This document shows, piece after piece, positions 41,806 to 51,597 of a stretch of DNA of 64,000 nt (position 1 is its first letter; each line of letters starts with the position of its first letter). The translations under genes were made by a program, and so were the position numbers. The stretch lies in NCBI GenBank assembly GCA_051530055.1, contig CM121342.1, positions 12,710,001 to 12,774,000 of the forward strand, in the 5' to 3' direction. Source of the DNA: Neoechinorhynchus agilis (lineage: Eukaryota > Acanthocephala). The notes under the pieces were generated by a model that did no database searches, was not told where the DNA came from, and was given only the letters and a program-made list of their open reading frames with translations.

Positions 41806-43588
41806 GTGATTGATCGGTTATTGAGGGGAGACCTTGGTACGATTCTAAAACAGTTCTTCTTACATGCATCCCTGCATCCCTGTGCGGTATTTCAAAAAAG
41901 GAGAATTCGTCCGATTACGATAAGCTGTACCTTGCAAAGATTATCCGCAAAAATCATATGCAAAAGGATCACACAGAAAGTTGGCCTGGTACTTCGCCCC
42001 ATACAACTCGGTTGTTATACATCATGTGGATCAGAAGCGATCGTGCATGCCCTGAGGAATCTCACCGAGTTATCCCCCCACCAAAAAGCTGTATTTGACT
42101 TCAGAAACATGCTTTTAAACAGAATCTCAGATCACCTTCCGGAAGCTCTTCCATATTCCAACACAGCTTATGGCTCGAAAACCCATTAATTCTAGGAGAA
42201 TAACCTGAATTGGTTTCAATCCGATGTACAACCGGGAGATCCTCTGGGCCCGATCGGATTTTCAATTGCGATATACCCGCTGACATCACTCAGATCGAAA
42301 TTCAAAGAGTGGTATTTAGATGACGCTATTCTTGGAGACAAGCCGGAGATTGTATTAAAGGACCTGAAGAAAATTTCGGAAACGATTTCAGCGTTTGGTT
42401 GGGAGCGCAACTTCTCGAAGTTTGACCTGCTGTCAATTAACGTGGAGGAGGTGAACTGGACCAACATACTTCACGACTTTACCTCCGTCGCACCAAGCTT
42501 GGGGCCGATTCAGTTATATCAGCTTAGTTTGTTGGGTTCATGTGTACTAGGGCAGAACGTTCCAATGGATACCGAAGGCTCGCTGCCCAGTCTGGAGCTG
42601 CTATGTGAAAGGGCATCAAAGCTAAAAGCCCACGAGGCAGTGTTTCTCATCAAAAATTACCTCTACATACCGAAGCTTCTCTACAAGCTCAGAATCACTC
42701 TAACCTTCAACCATCAGATCGACTTGGCTAAGCTCGACAACCTCGTACGTGACAAACTTGAAAGCATTATGAAGGCAAACAACCTCGCCCGCATCTTTCG
42801 CTGGTTCTGGCATTAGACGTACGAGTGACCTTGCCTTACCCTCCTTCCTTGCGTCAATATGCGCGAGTCATGAACGCTTGAAAAAGTTTTCGATGAGGTT
42901 AGTGAAAGGCATCTCAAAGCGGCCCTATCGAAATGGTCGTCACTATCGGATTGGATGATCCTCCAGGAAACTGCGCCAAACAGCAATCTTGGGACTCACC
43001 GCTCGTTCATCAGGTTTACAACTCTTTAATGGACCTGATGGATGAGATGTCTCGAATTCGATTGATGGCTAATTCGACCAAAGAATTGGGATCATGGCTC
43101 GAAGCTTTGCCCAATGAACGCTTGGGAACATTACTAGATGACGAGAAATTGCGCATCTCATTTTGCCTCAGGTTCGGATTGAATATTTGCATCATCGCGC
43201 ACCAATGCCGTTGTGGCTCACATGTAGACGAAGCTGGCACGCATAGACTCTGTTGCAGGCGCTCGGCAGAGAGGTTCCCGATACACTCGGCACTCAACGA
43301 CATAATCAGCAGAGTTTTGTCCCGCATTAACAATTCCATCGTCCTCGAGCCAAGCAATCTAGGACGCCTCGATTAAAAACGCCTGGGCGGAGTGACCGTC
43401 TTCCCCTTGAGCCGCAGCAGCTATCTTATGTGTTATTGGCCAGGAGCAACTTCTAGGTTGCGAAGAAAGGCGCCGGCAAAGTCGCCACTGCTGCGGAGCG
43501 AAGGAAAATTGCCAAATACAGCTACCTCGCTCCGTTAGGCTTCAAAACCTACGGGTCGCTGCGCTGACCAAGGAAATAGGTCTGCGAT
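41806..43588 (+). mobile_element. RLE-type LINE, 5'-truncated copy
   Basis: From the RT core (IRPITISCTLQRLSAKIICK, then RPIQLGCYTSCGSEAIVHAL, about 41910-42060) through the catalytic WYLDDAILGD (about 42312), the thumb (EAVFLIKNYLYIPKLLYKLR, 42630) and a zinc motif CRCGSHVDEAGTHRLCCRRS (43208) to a damaged endonuclease end (LAPLGFKTYGSL, about 43540). Several frameshifts break it. It replaces the 3' end of the gypsy fossil and is itself followed immediately by the patchwork repeat. Confidence 0.85.
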
Positions 43589-44609
43589 TAGCAATAATAA
43601 CAAAGGATTATCGCGAACCAATATTTTTGTGCCAAAACATTAGTCTCACCGTGCAGCGGTGAGTGAATTAAGTGTTTTGTGAATATAAATTTTACAAAAA
43701 ATTTGATAAAATTAATTTTAACAAGGAAAAAATTATCTTATTAAAAAGTATAAGAAGTGCACTAGGCTACTATGAATTTTATTCGTTCTGTGGCATCTAA
43801 ATATCGAATAATATTTAATCTATCCGAAAAGCGTTCAGCTTATTTGTTCTCGCATTATTTACCTGATGGATACAGTTAATTCAGATTGCCTTTTTAGAAG
43901 AAAAATAAAATAGAAAAATGTTTTTTTAGATGTTTCCATTAGCTAATGAAAATCCATCTATGAATACTTGAATGTCGTTTCAAAAATCTAGATTTAGCGC
44001 CTTCTCTTAGGAATTGGAACGGTCGAAGCGGTAGATAAATACAATCACTTTCAAGCGAAAAAGACGGTCGGTTGAGTCTTTTAGCGCCATACCACGTAGG
44101 AGGTACCCCTGTGAATAAGTTTACAAACAAGCGAAAATTATAAAATACGCACCCATCAGAAACAATCCAATGTCTGAGAACGTTCCGAGCCTAAATTGGA
44201 TTCCTCTCCCATTCGGGGACACATGGACGAAAACGGACAGCAATTAAAAACTGTATATGCAGAAAAAAATTGTCTTCAAAAGTTTATCAAAAGAGAAAGT
44301 AATTTAATTGGCAATTAATTGATAGTTTGATACTAATAAACAAACCGTGACAGCTATCGCGAATCTGAAAACATTTTTGGATTCAACGAGTTGAGATGTA
44401 CAAAATGCTCATATCAAATTTTAGCTCCGCTCCATCTCGGCGAATAAGTTTACAAACAAGCGAAAATTTACCTAATCAACGAAATTCTCGAGTTATATGC
44501 GTTCGTGATACTTCGTTCCAAACTGTGAGCCGCCTTGCTCAAACCTTGTTCTCCGGTTTCCCGAATTCGAAGTTTGAGAACTTAGTGGAGAAAAGCAGTA
44601 ATTGACGCC
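43589..44609. repeat. 1-kb patchwork repeat, copy 2
   Basis: Matches 23711-24725, including the hairpin (43645-43663), the 52-bp VWA-gene piece (44472-44523), the LINE-shared 29 bp and the reverse Penelope RT piece. Unlike copy 1 it continues without a break into more Penelope sequence, so this copy may be nearer the parental arrangement. Confidence 0.85.
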
Positions 44610-45540
44610 ACCCGTTGTTAGACAGCTTCCATTCTTTGCAATTCTTCAACAGTGGAATGGCTAGTTCAATCACCTCTTCAACTGGAACCTTCGTGAACAA
44701 CGATATGACATCCGCAGATACCATTTTGCAGGAGTCATTGATATTCACTTTTTTCAGTCGATCAATTAGAACCCCTAATGAAACAGCATGGATGGACGGG
44801 GGGAAGGAATCGTTTCAGAAGACCGGATAGAAACGTGAGCAGCTATGATCGGCGGCCGTGCACTTATGGGAGATTTGTGTACTTTCGCTAACATATACAT
44901 TTTGGGAGTCGGTATGGATGGATCCAATTGTGGTGGTGCTTATAAAGATTCCATTTCAATTTTGCTGATTCAAAAGCATCCAAAGTGTCATAACGTTTAG
45001 CTATCCTTGCAGAAGCCTAGACGTCCACTCGTCACACTCAAAATGGGCACAACTCAGCGGTATTTAACAGAAAAGGGAGAACCTTAGATGGCATGTTCCT
45101 ACCCAGATGGGTTGACGAGGTCTCCGGGTGTGTGTACAGGATACTCTGTAACGATTGTGACCAATCATTTATTGGACAAACCAATAACATCCGAAGAAAG
45201 TTGACCGAACACAGACCGGCCATCAGCAAGTTGACCGATCTCAACTCAGCATTAGTTCATCACGTTAAAGAAAACAAACATCGAATTGATCTTGATGCCA
45301 CTGAAATAATAGCGAGATGCGACAACAAACGTGACCGAATCACAATGGAGGCCATCATGATTGAACATGGCAACACGTTCACGCATAACAAAGCGGACTA
45401 CACACTTAATTTACGTGTACCCTTTAACGCTGTGGTGAAAGGGCGGAAACTCAATCCGGACTAATGTGCATGTGTGTTTCAGATCACTGAAGAAGACCAA
45501 CGCATTGGTCGAAAATTCTGATAAATAAATTCTTAATTTC
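44540..45540. mobile_element. Penelope-like element with inverted 5' part
   Basis: Minus strand, 45000 down to 44540: RT pieces AKVHKSPISARPPIIAAH and KMVSADVISLFTKVPVEEVI, the early motifs of a Penelope RT. Plus strand, 45093-45464: an open GIY-YIG endonuclease domain (GCVYRILCNDCDQSFIGQTN, RRKLTEH, and the conserved EAIMIEHGN). It is followed by the terminal hairpin module CTGAAGAAG-GACC/GGTC-GAAAAT (45487-45516) and an AATAAATTC tail. The opposite orientation of the two parts and loss of the middle RT motifs are best explained by an inversion at insertion. Confidence 0.82.
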
Positions 45541-45769
45541 CTTTATTTCACCGTCCAAATTAACTTTTAAAATTTACATGCTCAAAAGCTGCGCCATTTA
45601 GGAATCCCTTCGCCTGCTTTCTTTAAATTTTACTACAGGTCTTTCTTACCCTGTATCACGTACAATTATCCCGGATTTTTCAATCAGTCCAAATCACAAA
45701 TCCGTCGCATTGTAACGTTTCATGGAAGAGCCTCTAAATTTTGCATAGTTTATTTTTTTCTCGCTCGAC

Positions 45770-46000
45770 GAATACCGTTAAGATTTTAAACAAACAATCA
45801 TAACCTCTCTCAACCCTACCACTACGATTTCTACCACATATCGCCCCCTTTTCACACGAGCACATCACTCGTAATCCCAATTCCTTTAATCCTCCATCAA
45901 CCTCGCACCTCCCTCTACCTCTGCTCCTTTTTCCATATTGCTCAATCTTCTTGGATATCAGCACCCGAAATGAACCGGAGTAAAGACCCGACGCCACAAA
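45770..46000. repeat. Dispersed repeat shared with 3440-3660
   Basis: C-rich segment with ACCTCGCACCTCCCT and GCTCCTTTTTCCA, as at 3590-3640. Family uncertain. Confidence 0.5.
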
Positions 46001-46660
46001 CTCTCCTACAAACAGTTGGTGGATTCAAATAAGGACAAATTTCTCCTACGAACAATAGCCACAAATTATTACCCAGCCAGACCCATCATCTACTCTAAAA
46101 TAAACAACTACATTCAATGTCGCGAGTTCGGGTGTTCACGACGACCCAAATGTACATGGTTTCTCTTCTTCGGAAAAATAAAACGCGTTTTTATCACTTA
46201 TAAAATTAATCGAATCGTTTATGCAACAGTACGACCGTGAATACTAAGCCACTAGGCATTAAACAATTATCAATACAGAAAACGTGTACGCTAAAGTTAT
46301 TGTAAGTAAATTTAGTGGATCATCAACAAATCAAGCTAAACAACATTTGTGTTTTTGATTGAGCGAGTCCTTGCACGTAGTAAAGAATTCAGACGAATAA
46401 CACAAGAGTAACTAAAGGAGCCTTAAAGAGTATGGACTAATGATGAATGGCGAATCGTTAGTCCAGGGCACCCACTTATTTAACTTTATAGAAAGCGCAA
46501 ATATAGAAAGTACTCCATACGCAAAATTTTAACGCGGCACAAATAGCGCATCGCACCGCTGTATCACTGTAACATTTTTAAGTGCGTTTTAATTTCGTTG
46601 AATACGATTAGTGCGTGTTACTTGGGATATTTTCGCTTTTAGAAAACAACAAAAAGTTTC
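46000..46660. other. Spacer upstream of the small basic gene
   Basis: No exon supported. A T-rich acceptor (TTTTCGCTTTTAG, about 46642) lies just before the gene's start and could serve for trans-splicing. Confidence 0.4.
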
Positions 46661-47122
46661 ATGGGCGATCAAATAAAAAATCCTTCTAGCCTCGAAATTA
46701 CTCGAAGAGATTCGGCTTACGTTTCATTTGGAAGCTTAAACGCTTCGAACAATTCGAAAGCCACTTCACGATCTTCCAGTGACCAAACAACTTCGGAAAG
46801 TTTTGGTGATTTAGCTGACTGTTGCAGGTCGACGGGCTCGCTGAGTGACACCGTAAATACCGGTCATCCAAATCGGAAATCAAAGTCAAAAGGAAGGACA
46901 CTGAATTCCGATGGAAGGGATCTTAAAACGCATTCAAGGTCAAGGAATATTCACCGCAAGAGACTTAAGAAGAATAATCGGATAAAAAGTAAATCCAAAA
47001 CGACAGCTAAAATAACAAATGAAAATGAACGTGCATTAAGGTATTTGAGGGATACCTGGAACGAAGTTCAATATGAAATGGCTAATGGTCATGTATACTA
47101 CTTATCAGACGAATCGTTTTGA
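46661..47122 (+). CDS. Small basic hypothetical protein, 153 aa, single exon
   Basis: An intact frame from ATG 46661 (MGDQIKNPSSLEITRRDSAY) to a stop at 47122. The first two thirds are Ser/Thr-rich, then a strongly basic stretch (HRKRLKKNNRIKSKSK), and a more conserved-looking end: NENERALRYLRDTWNEVQYE, then YLSDESF. The end faintly recalls the MCRIP family segment (ENVRFIYEAWQGVERDL), but the match is too short to name the gene. Start context: 17 bases behind a TTTTAG acceptor. No introns were seen. Confidence 0.6.
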   Translation: MGDQIKNPSSLEITRRDSAYVSFGSLNASNNSKATSRSSSDQTTSESFGDLADCCRSTGSLSDTVNTGHPNRKSKSKGRTLNSDGRDLKTHSRSRNIHRKRLKKNNRIKSKSKTTAKITNENERALRYLRDTWNEVQYEMANGHVYYLSDESF

Positions 47123-47379
47123 ATTCAACTTGCTAAATAATGCCACTTTTCTTGAATATGAGCGATTTCAGTTGTTGTTCTGGTGGTCGCATGCTTTATT
47201 TTATACGCGAGAAACAGCGCCTCCAGCATTGAAGGAGGCTTATTTGTAAAGAAATCCCAAACGGCTCTGTAACTCATTGCTTAAACTTTCAATGTTAATT
47301 TTATTCATCTTATTTATTGTTAGAGTTTATTAATGTAACAGTTCTGCCTTTGGGGAAGCAGATTTTCGGACTCAATGGT

Positions 47380-47948
47380 TGGTTTTAAACCACATGCAAA
47401 ACATTTTCCACGAAGACGATTATCCTACAGTTAGGATGAGTTTTATAATGTTTACTTGCAAGAGATCGAGCGGTCGTTTCCCAAGGCACGCAGAGCTCAA
47501 CGCGATCATTAGCAGAGTTCTGAACTCGATCCACGTTCCAACCATCCTGGAGCCCAATCACCTCTGTCGCTCGGATGGTAAGCGTCCCGACGGTATGACC
47601 GTTTTCCCTTGGAAAGAAGGGAAGAGTCTAATTTGGGACGCAACATGCGTGGACTCACTCGCCCTGTCCAACAGACAAGATGCTTTAGCGGAGACGGGAG
47701 GAGCAGCGAGTGCCGCCGAAAGGAGGAAAGCGGAGAAATACAGTGAGCTCAAACAAAATTACATTTTCCTTCCTTTCGGCGTGGAAACACAAGGGGCGCT
47801 GGGATCTTCGGCACGAAGCTTTTGTGACGAACTCGGACGACGACTTGCAGCACAAACAGGGGAGCGACGCGAGAGGATTTTCCTGGTCCAAAGAATAAGC
47901 CTCGCAATCCAACGAGGAAATGCGGTCAGCGTCCGGGGGACGATTTAA
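47380..47948 (+). mobile_element. RLE-type LINE 3' fragment with an open endonuclease frame
   Basis: The frame is open for 189 codons and encodes most of the C-terminal endonuclease: CKRSSGRFPRHAELNAIISR, LEPNHLCRSDGKRPDGMTVF, PWKEGKSLIWDATCVDSLAL, then FLPFGVETQGALGSS and RISLAIQRGNAVSV before the stop. The spacing of RPDG, E(GK) and the WDAT strand fits a PD-(D/E)XK-type nuclease core. It is truncated at its 5' side (starts about 47460) but otherwise undamaged, the youngest piece of this family here. Confidence 0.85.
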
Positions 47949-47949
47949 T

Positions 47950-48570
47950 CTAAAATTAAAATTATCCTCTCCAAAAAAAATTTCTTTAAAAAATGTGTCT
48001 ATTAGGATTCCGTTGACGTAAATATCGAAATAATTTGTGAACAAGATTTATGCTTCTTCGAGCAAATCTGTTAACATTTTCCTTTAATTTGGTTTATATT
48101 AAATATACAAAGCGTTGTCTTCATTCTCAGTGATTTTTGCATCTAATATAGCTTGTAGATAACATTCGACGACAATAAAAAGTAACGACGGATTGATAAT
48201 GCTGGCAAAAATATTGTTTTATTTATTTTAACTTTTGATCGATATTTGTCACTACTTTTTTGACCACTTAAGCGTAGCAACTGTTTTGGTGTATAACCTA
48301 GAGCATTATGATCCTCCTTATAAATTCGCAGAAGTTTTCGGACCTATAATTGTAGCTGTCGATAAATGGTTAAAATAATGGCGCATTATCATTGATCACA
48401 GTGTTTGTTGCTAAAACCTGAATTCCTTTTTTAAGAAATGATCGCTCCTCTCGAGTGATGCGCCTACACGATTCCGCTTAAACCATATTTTGGTGTTCAG
48501 TTACGCTTATTAACGACAGATCCCCGTGCAGTTCACCGAGGTTTAATAACAAACACTGAATAATGTAGCT
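47950..48570. other. AT-rich spacer
   Basis: No gene or repeat copy recognised. Confidence 0.5.
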
Positions 48571-48571
48571 A

Positions 48572-48850
48572 TAGTAGAACATCGTTTATCCGCGAATTAA
48601 TTGGGACCGGGCACTACTCGGATACAAGATTTTTTGAGATAACCGAAACCCCCAACGTGATGTGCCCTTAATATGCAGGAGAATTTGGATTAAAAAAGCA
48701 AAATTAAGGTAGGACAACATAATTTTACCTGTATTGTTGAAAATAATACTTTATTTCCCTGAATGATATCTGATTCTCTTCCAGCAACAGTAGCTGAGTA
48801 GGACGGCAATCCGAATAAAATTGACATTTCGGATAATCGATATTCTACAG
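48572..48850. mobile_element. pogo/Tc1-type MITE
   Basis: Terminal inverted repeats of about 22 bp: TAGTAGAACATCGTTTATCCG on the left and, on the other strand at the right end, CTGTAGAATATCGATTATCCG; both are flanked by TA. The left end continues CGAATTAATTGGGACCGGGC, typical of pogo-like termini. At 279 bp there is no transposase, so it is a non-autonomous copy. It lies 80 bp downstream of the VKOR stop. Confidence 0.75.
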
Positions 48851-48929
48851 TATTTCAATTTTTACTAGCCCTTTTAAACCGGTACTCGTTTGTATTATGG
48901 ACAACATCGAATCTGATTTACTCAAAGAA

Positions 48930-49487
48930 TCACTTAACAAACAACCCGTAGTTAACAATGAAGAGAATAACGTTGACAATATAAGTAGGAATGCAAACAA
49001 GGCATATATCGGATAGGACGAAGAACAAGACGTACGCAAGGTAAATAGTGACAACAATGCTGAACAGTGATGAATAATATGCAATTGCTAATAGAATCGG
49101 TGCCGTCGAAAAGCCTAGATTTTTGATAATGTGATTACCTTGACTTTACATTGCTACTTACATGTTATAAGCTGAAATAGATAAAATCCAATACCAGGAA
49201 TACAATTGGGAACATTGAATATCGAGTCCTTCCCGAAGATAAATTCAGCTATTCCAAAACCTTGACTAAATCTTAGACCGCGATCAGAATTCGGATTAAT
49301 GAAATTTCAAAAATGAGATGCCATACCTGCTTTTCATTACGTTGGTGCAACTGATTCCTGATCGGAGATCACAAACAGCTACGTAATTTGGTTCGCTTCT
49401 TAGTCGCAGTTCAACGTACATAGCGTAAAATGACAGCAGCAATCCAACTAATGATAGTAGAGCTTTGAATTCGATTTCCGATATCAT
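48930..49487 (-). CDS. VKORC1: Vitamin K epoxide reductase (VKOR) homologue, 3 exons
   Basis: Exons 49487-49327, 49265-49162 and 49114-48930 give 149 aa (human VKORC1 163 aa); introns of 61 and 47 bp are GT-AG with consistent phase. VKOR is a four-helix ER membrane oxidoreductase that reduces quinones (vitamin K epoxide in vertebrates) and can drive disulphide formation. Helix 1 is LLSLVGLLLSFYAMYVEL; the luminal loop has the Cys pair C39 and C47 (AVCDLRSGISC) and the conserved GKDS with N after it (FIFGKDSIFNVPN); the catalytic C126-L-V-C129 lies in DICLVCIPTYIVN. All four redox cysteines are present. The start ATG at 49487 follows a TTTTCAG acceptor by 20 bases; a short additional 5' coding exon cannot be excluded. 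An RLE-type LINE begins about 85 bp upstream. Confidence 0.9.
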
Positions 49488-49571
49488 TTCGTTGTCTAAA
49501 TTAATCTGAAAATTTCTTCTATGGATTAACATGCTAAAGCGGTAAAAAACTGTGTATTTCTCTTCGCCCAT

Positions 49572-50700
49572 GTCTTGCTCTTCATTCCAAAATTGTTGTA
49601 TAAGCTGCGCACAGCACATTTTTTAGACATAAGGATAAGCTGGCAAAATTAGACGAGAAGGTGAAAGCCTCTTTCGAGAAAATTTTAAATACTCAGCTGT
49701 CGGACGAGGCCTGGCGTCAAGCGTCCTTGTCAGTGTCGTCCGACGGTTTGAGTAACCGAAAAGCAGCCGATATTTCTCTGCCAGCTTATTTGGGATCGTA
49801 TGAAGCAAGCCACAAAATAGCTCAGTCTTTTGGCGAGAATTACACTTTGGGTGAAGATTTCGTTGAGGCTCTTAATCTTTGATATGGAGTTTCAGGCAGC
49901 GAGCAGATAAGCGTCGATGGTTGCAAACAATCAGCTTGATGCTCACGCCTGGTAGCGAGAATTCACAGCTCTTTAATTTCAGATTCTCGTGAACTGGTGA
50001 ACCGAACTCGATTGGCGGCAGTCTCTACAAGAGAATCGGGTGCTCGGCTCAGTGCTATCCAAATTGCTTCTGTGGGTACCCTTTTCTTCGAAGAGACAGT
50101 CAGTATGGCAGTGTCCCTGAGACTTGAGGTACCGATGTGTACATCCTTTCGCTGCCGTTGCGGAGCGACCGTAGAATCACCGGAACGCCATGCTGTTAGT
50201 AATCAGGCGGGAGAACCTCACGACACGACGAAGTGAACGCAATTCTTAGTCGTGCCCCGAATACTGTAAATGCGTTCAACATTTTAGAGCCTTGTAGTCT
50301 TTGCCGACTCGATGGCTGTGGACCGGAATGCAAATGCCTTCTCTGGATGCCATGTTCGTCGACCCGCTCGCAGCCAGCAACATTAAATTTGCCGCTATTA
50401 AACTGGAGGAATATCAAGCGCCCAAGAACATCGGAAAAAGGCAAAAAAACAGGGACCCGCGTCGAAATCATTGTTTCGTTCCCTTTGGCGTCGAGACTCG
50501 GGTCGTTTGGTACCGCGACTTAGGAACTGGTCAAGCGAGTGTCCAAGAGATTGAGACGAATCACTGGCGATCCAAGATCAGAAGCATCCCTGCTACAAAA
50601 GATAGGTCTGCCCCTGCGACCTGGGAGGGAACGCTGCATCCGTCATTTGAACCATACCACCAGGACGGTTGCTGAATGACCCAGAGCGGTGGTGTGAATG
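49572..50700 (+). mobile_element. RLE-type LINE, 5'-truncated copy
   Basis: Begins in the thumb region (LFIPKLLYKLRTAHFLD-like), then LSDEAWRQASLSVSSDGLSN (about 49700), NRTRLAAVSTRESGARLSAI (49997), CRCGATVESPERHAV (50150), LEPCSLCRLDG (50285) and the endonuclease end, which shifts frame several times. It matches the fragments at 25060-25670. It is dead and lies just 5' of VKOR on the opposite strand. Confidence 0.8.
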
Positions 50701-51180
50701 ATCTAACGTGTTATATAAGTAAAAAAAGCAGTTTTCATTGGCAAAAAGTAAATGACTTAAGAACGAGTAGAGTACCCTTTAAAATAGGAAATGTCAAAGA
50801 GAAAATTTTCTATCCAATACTTTAGGATACATTACGAGCATTTTCCCAACTTCAAGTTATAACAAATATGTTGTTGTGCATTCGCACGAAAAACGCTTGA
50901 AGCTTTTTGAGTTTGGGGATGTATCAACTAAAATTTCGACACGAAATTTCCTATTTCAACTTTGCTTTACATTTGTCACTCTATAATTGTGATTCAGAAT
51001 TCTTGGTGTGGTTCAACAAGGTGTTTCATTGCTGTAAAGGAAAGTATTAGTTCCGCCCACGATTCATGCATCACATACAACAGGTAGAGCCAGGAATTTA
51101 CCGCTGGATAAAACTTCAATTTTTACATTTTGAAACCTGGAATCACGAGTCGACACACGAAACTTAAATTTAAAACTCTT
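50700..51180. other. AT-rich spacer
   Basis: No gene seen. Confidence 0.5.
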
Positions 51181-51182
51181 GT

Positions 51183-51350
51183 TCCATAAGCTCTCATTTA
51201 AGTCTTCTATAAGCCATGTTATCATCAAATCTCAGCACCTTTAAAAGGAAATACTGTATCTTACAAAGCTAGATATGTTCATGACAAACCGGTTAGCTTC
51301 GAAGCAAAATGAGTAACGGTGAGTAAATGATGTAGATTTTGTGCTGTAGG
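51183..51350 (-). pseudogene. Decayed tandem duplicate of the last transporter exon and its 3' flank
   Basis: This segment matches 51525-51666, i.e. the end of the terminal exon and 3' flank of the vesicular transporter, about 330 bp away in the same orientation. On the minus strand it still reads [14 protein letters not shown], then a stop, then PVCHEHI with a stop at the place of the real gene's VCHEYI. Only the end of the exon was copied and it has an internal stop, so it is not used as an alternative end in its present form. Confidence 0.7.
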
Positions 51351-51597
51351 ATAAATGAGAACTTAATATTGTTTCCAAAACATAAACGTAAAGTATAATT
51401 ACTAAAAGCTAGAATATTTTTGAGCTCTTAAGATAGAAAACTCTTTATAACACGCACAGTTGCTGAAAAGCAAAATAGCGAACCGAGAGTGGCTAACACT
51501 CATTTATTGCAAAAAGAAGCTCTCAATTAAGTCTTCTATAAGTAATGTTATCATCAAATCTCAGCACCTTTAAAAGGAAATACTGTATCTTACAAGG

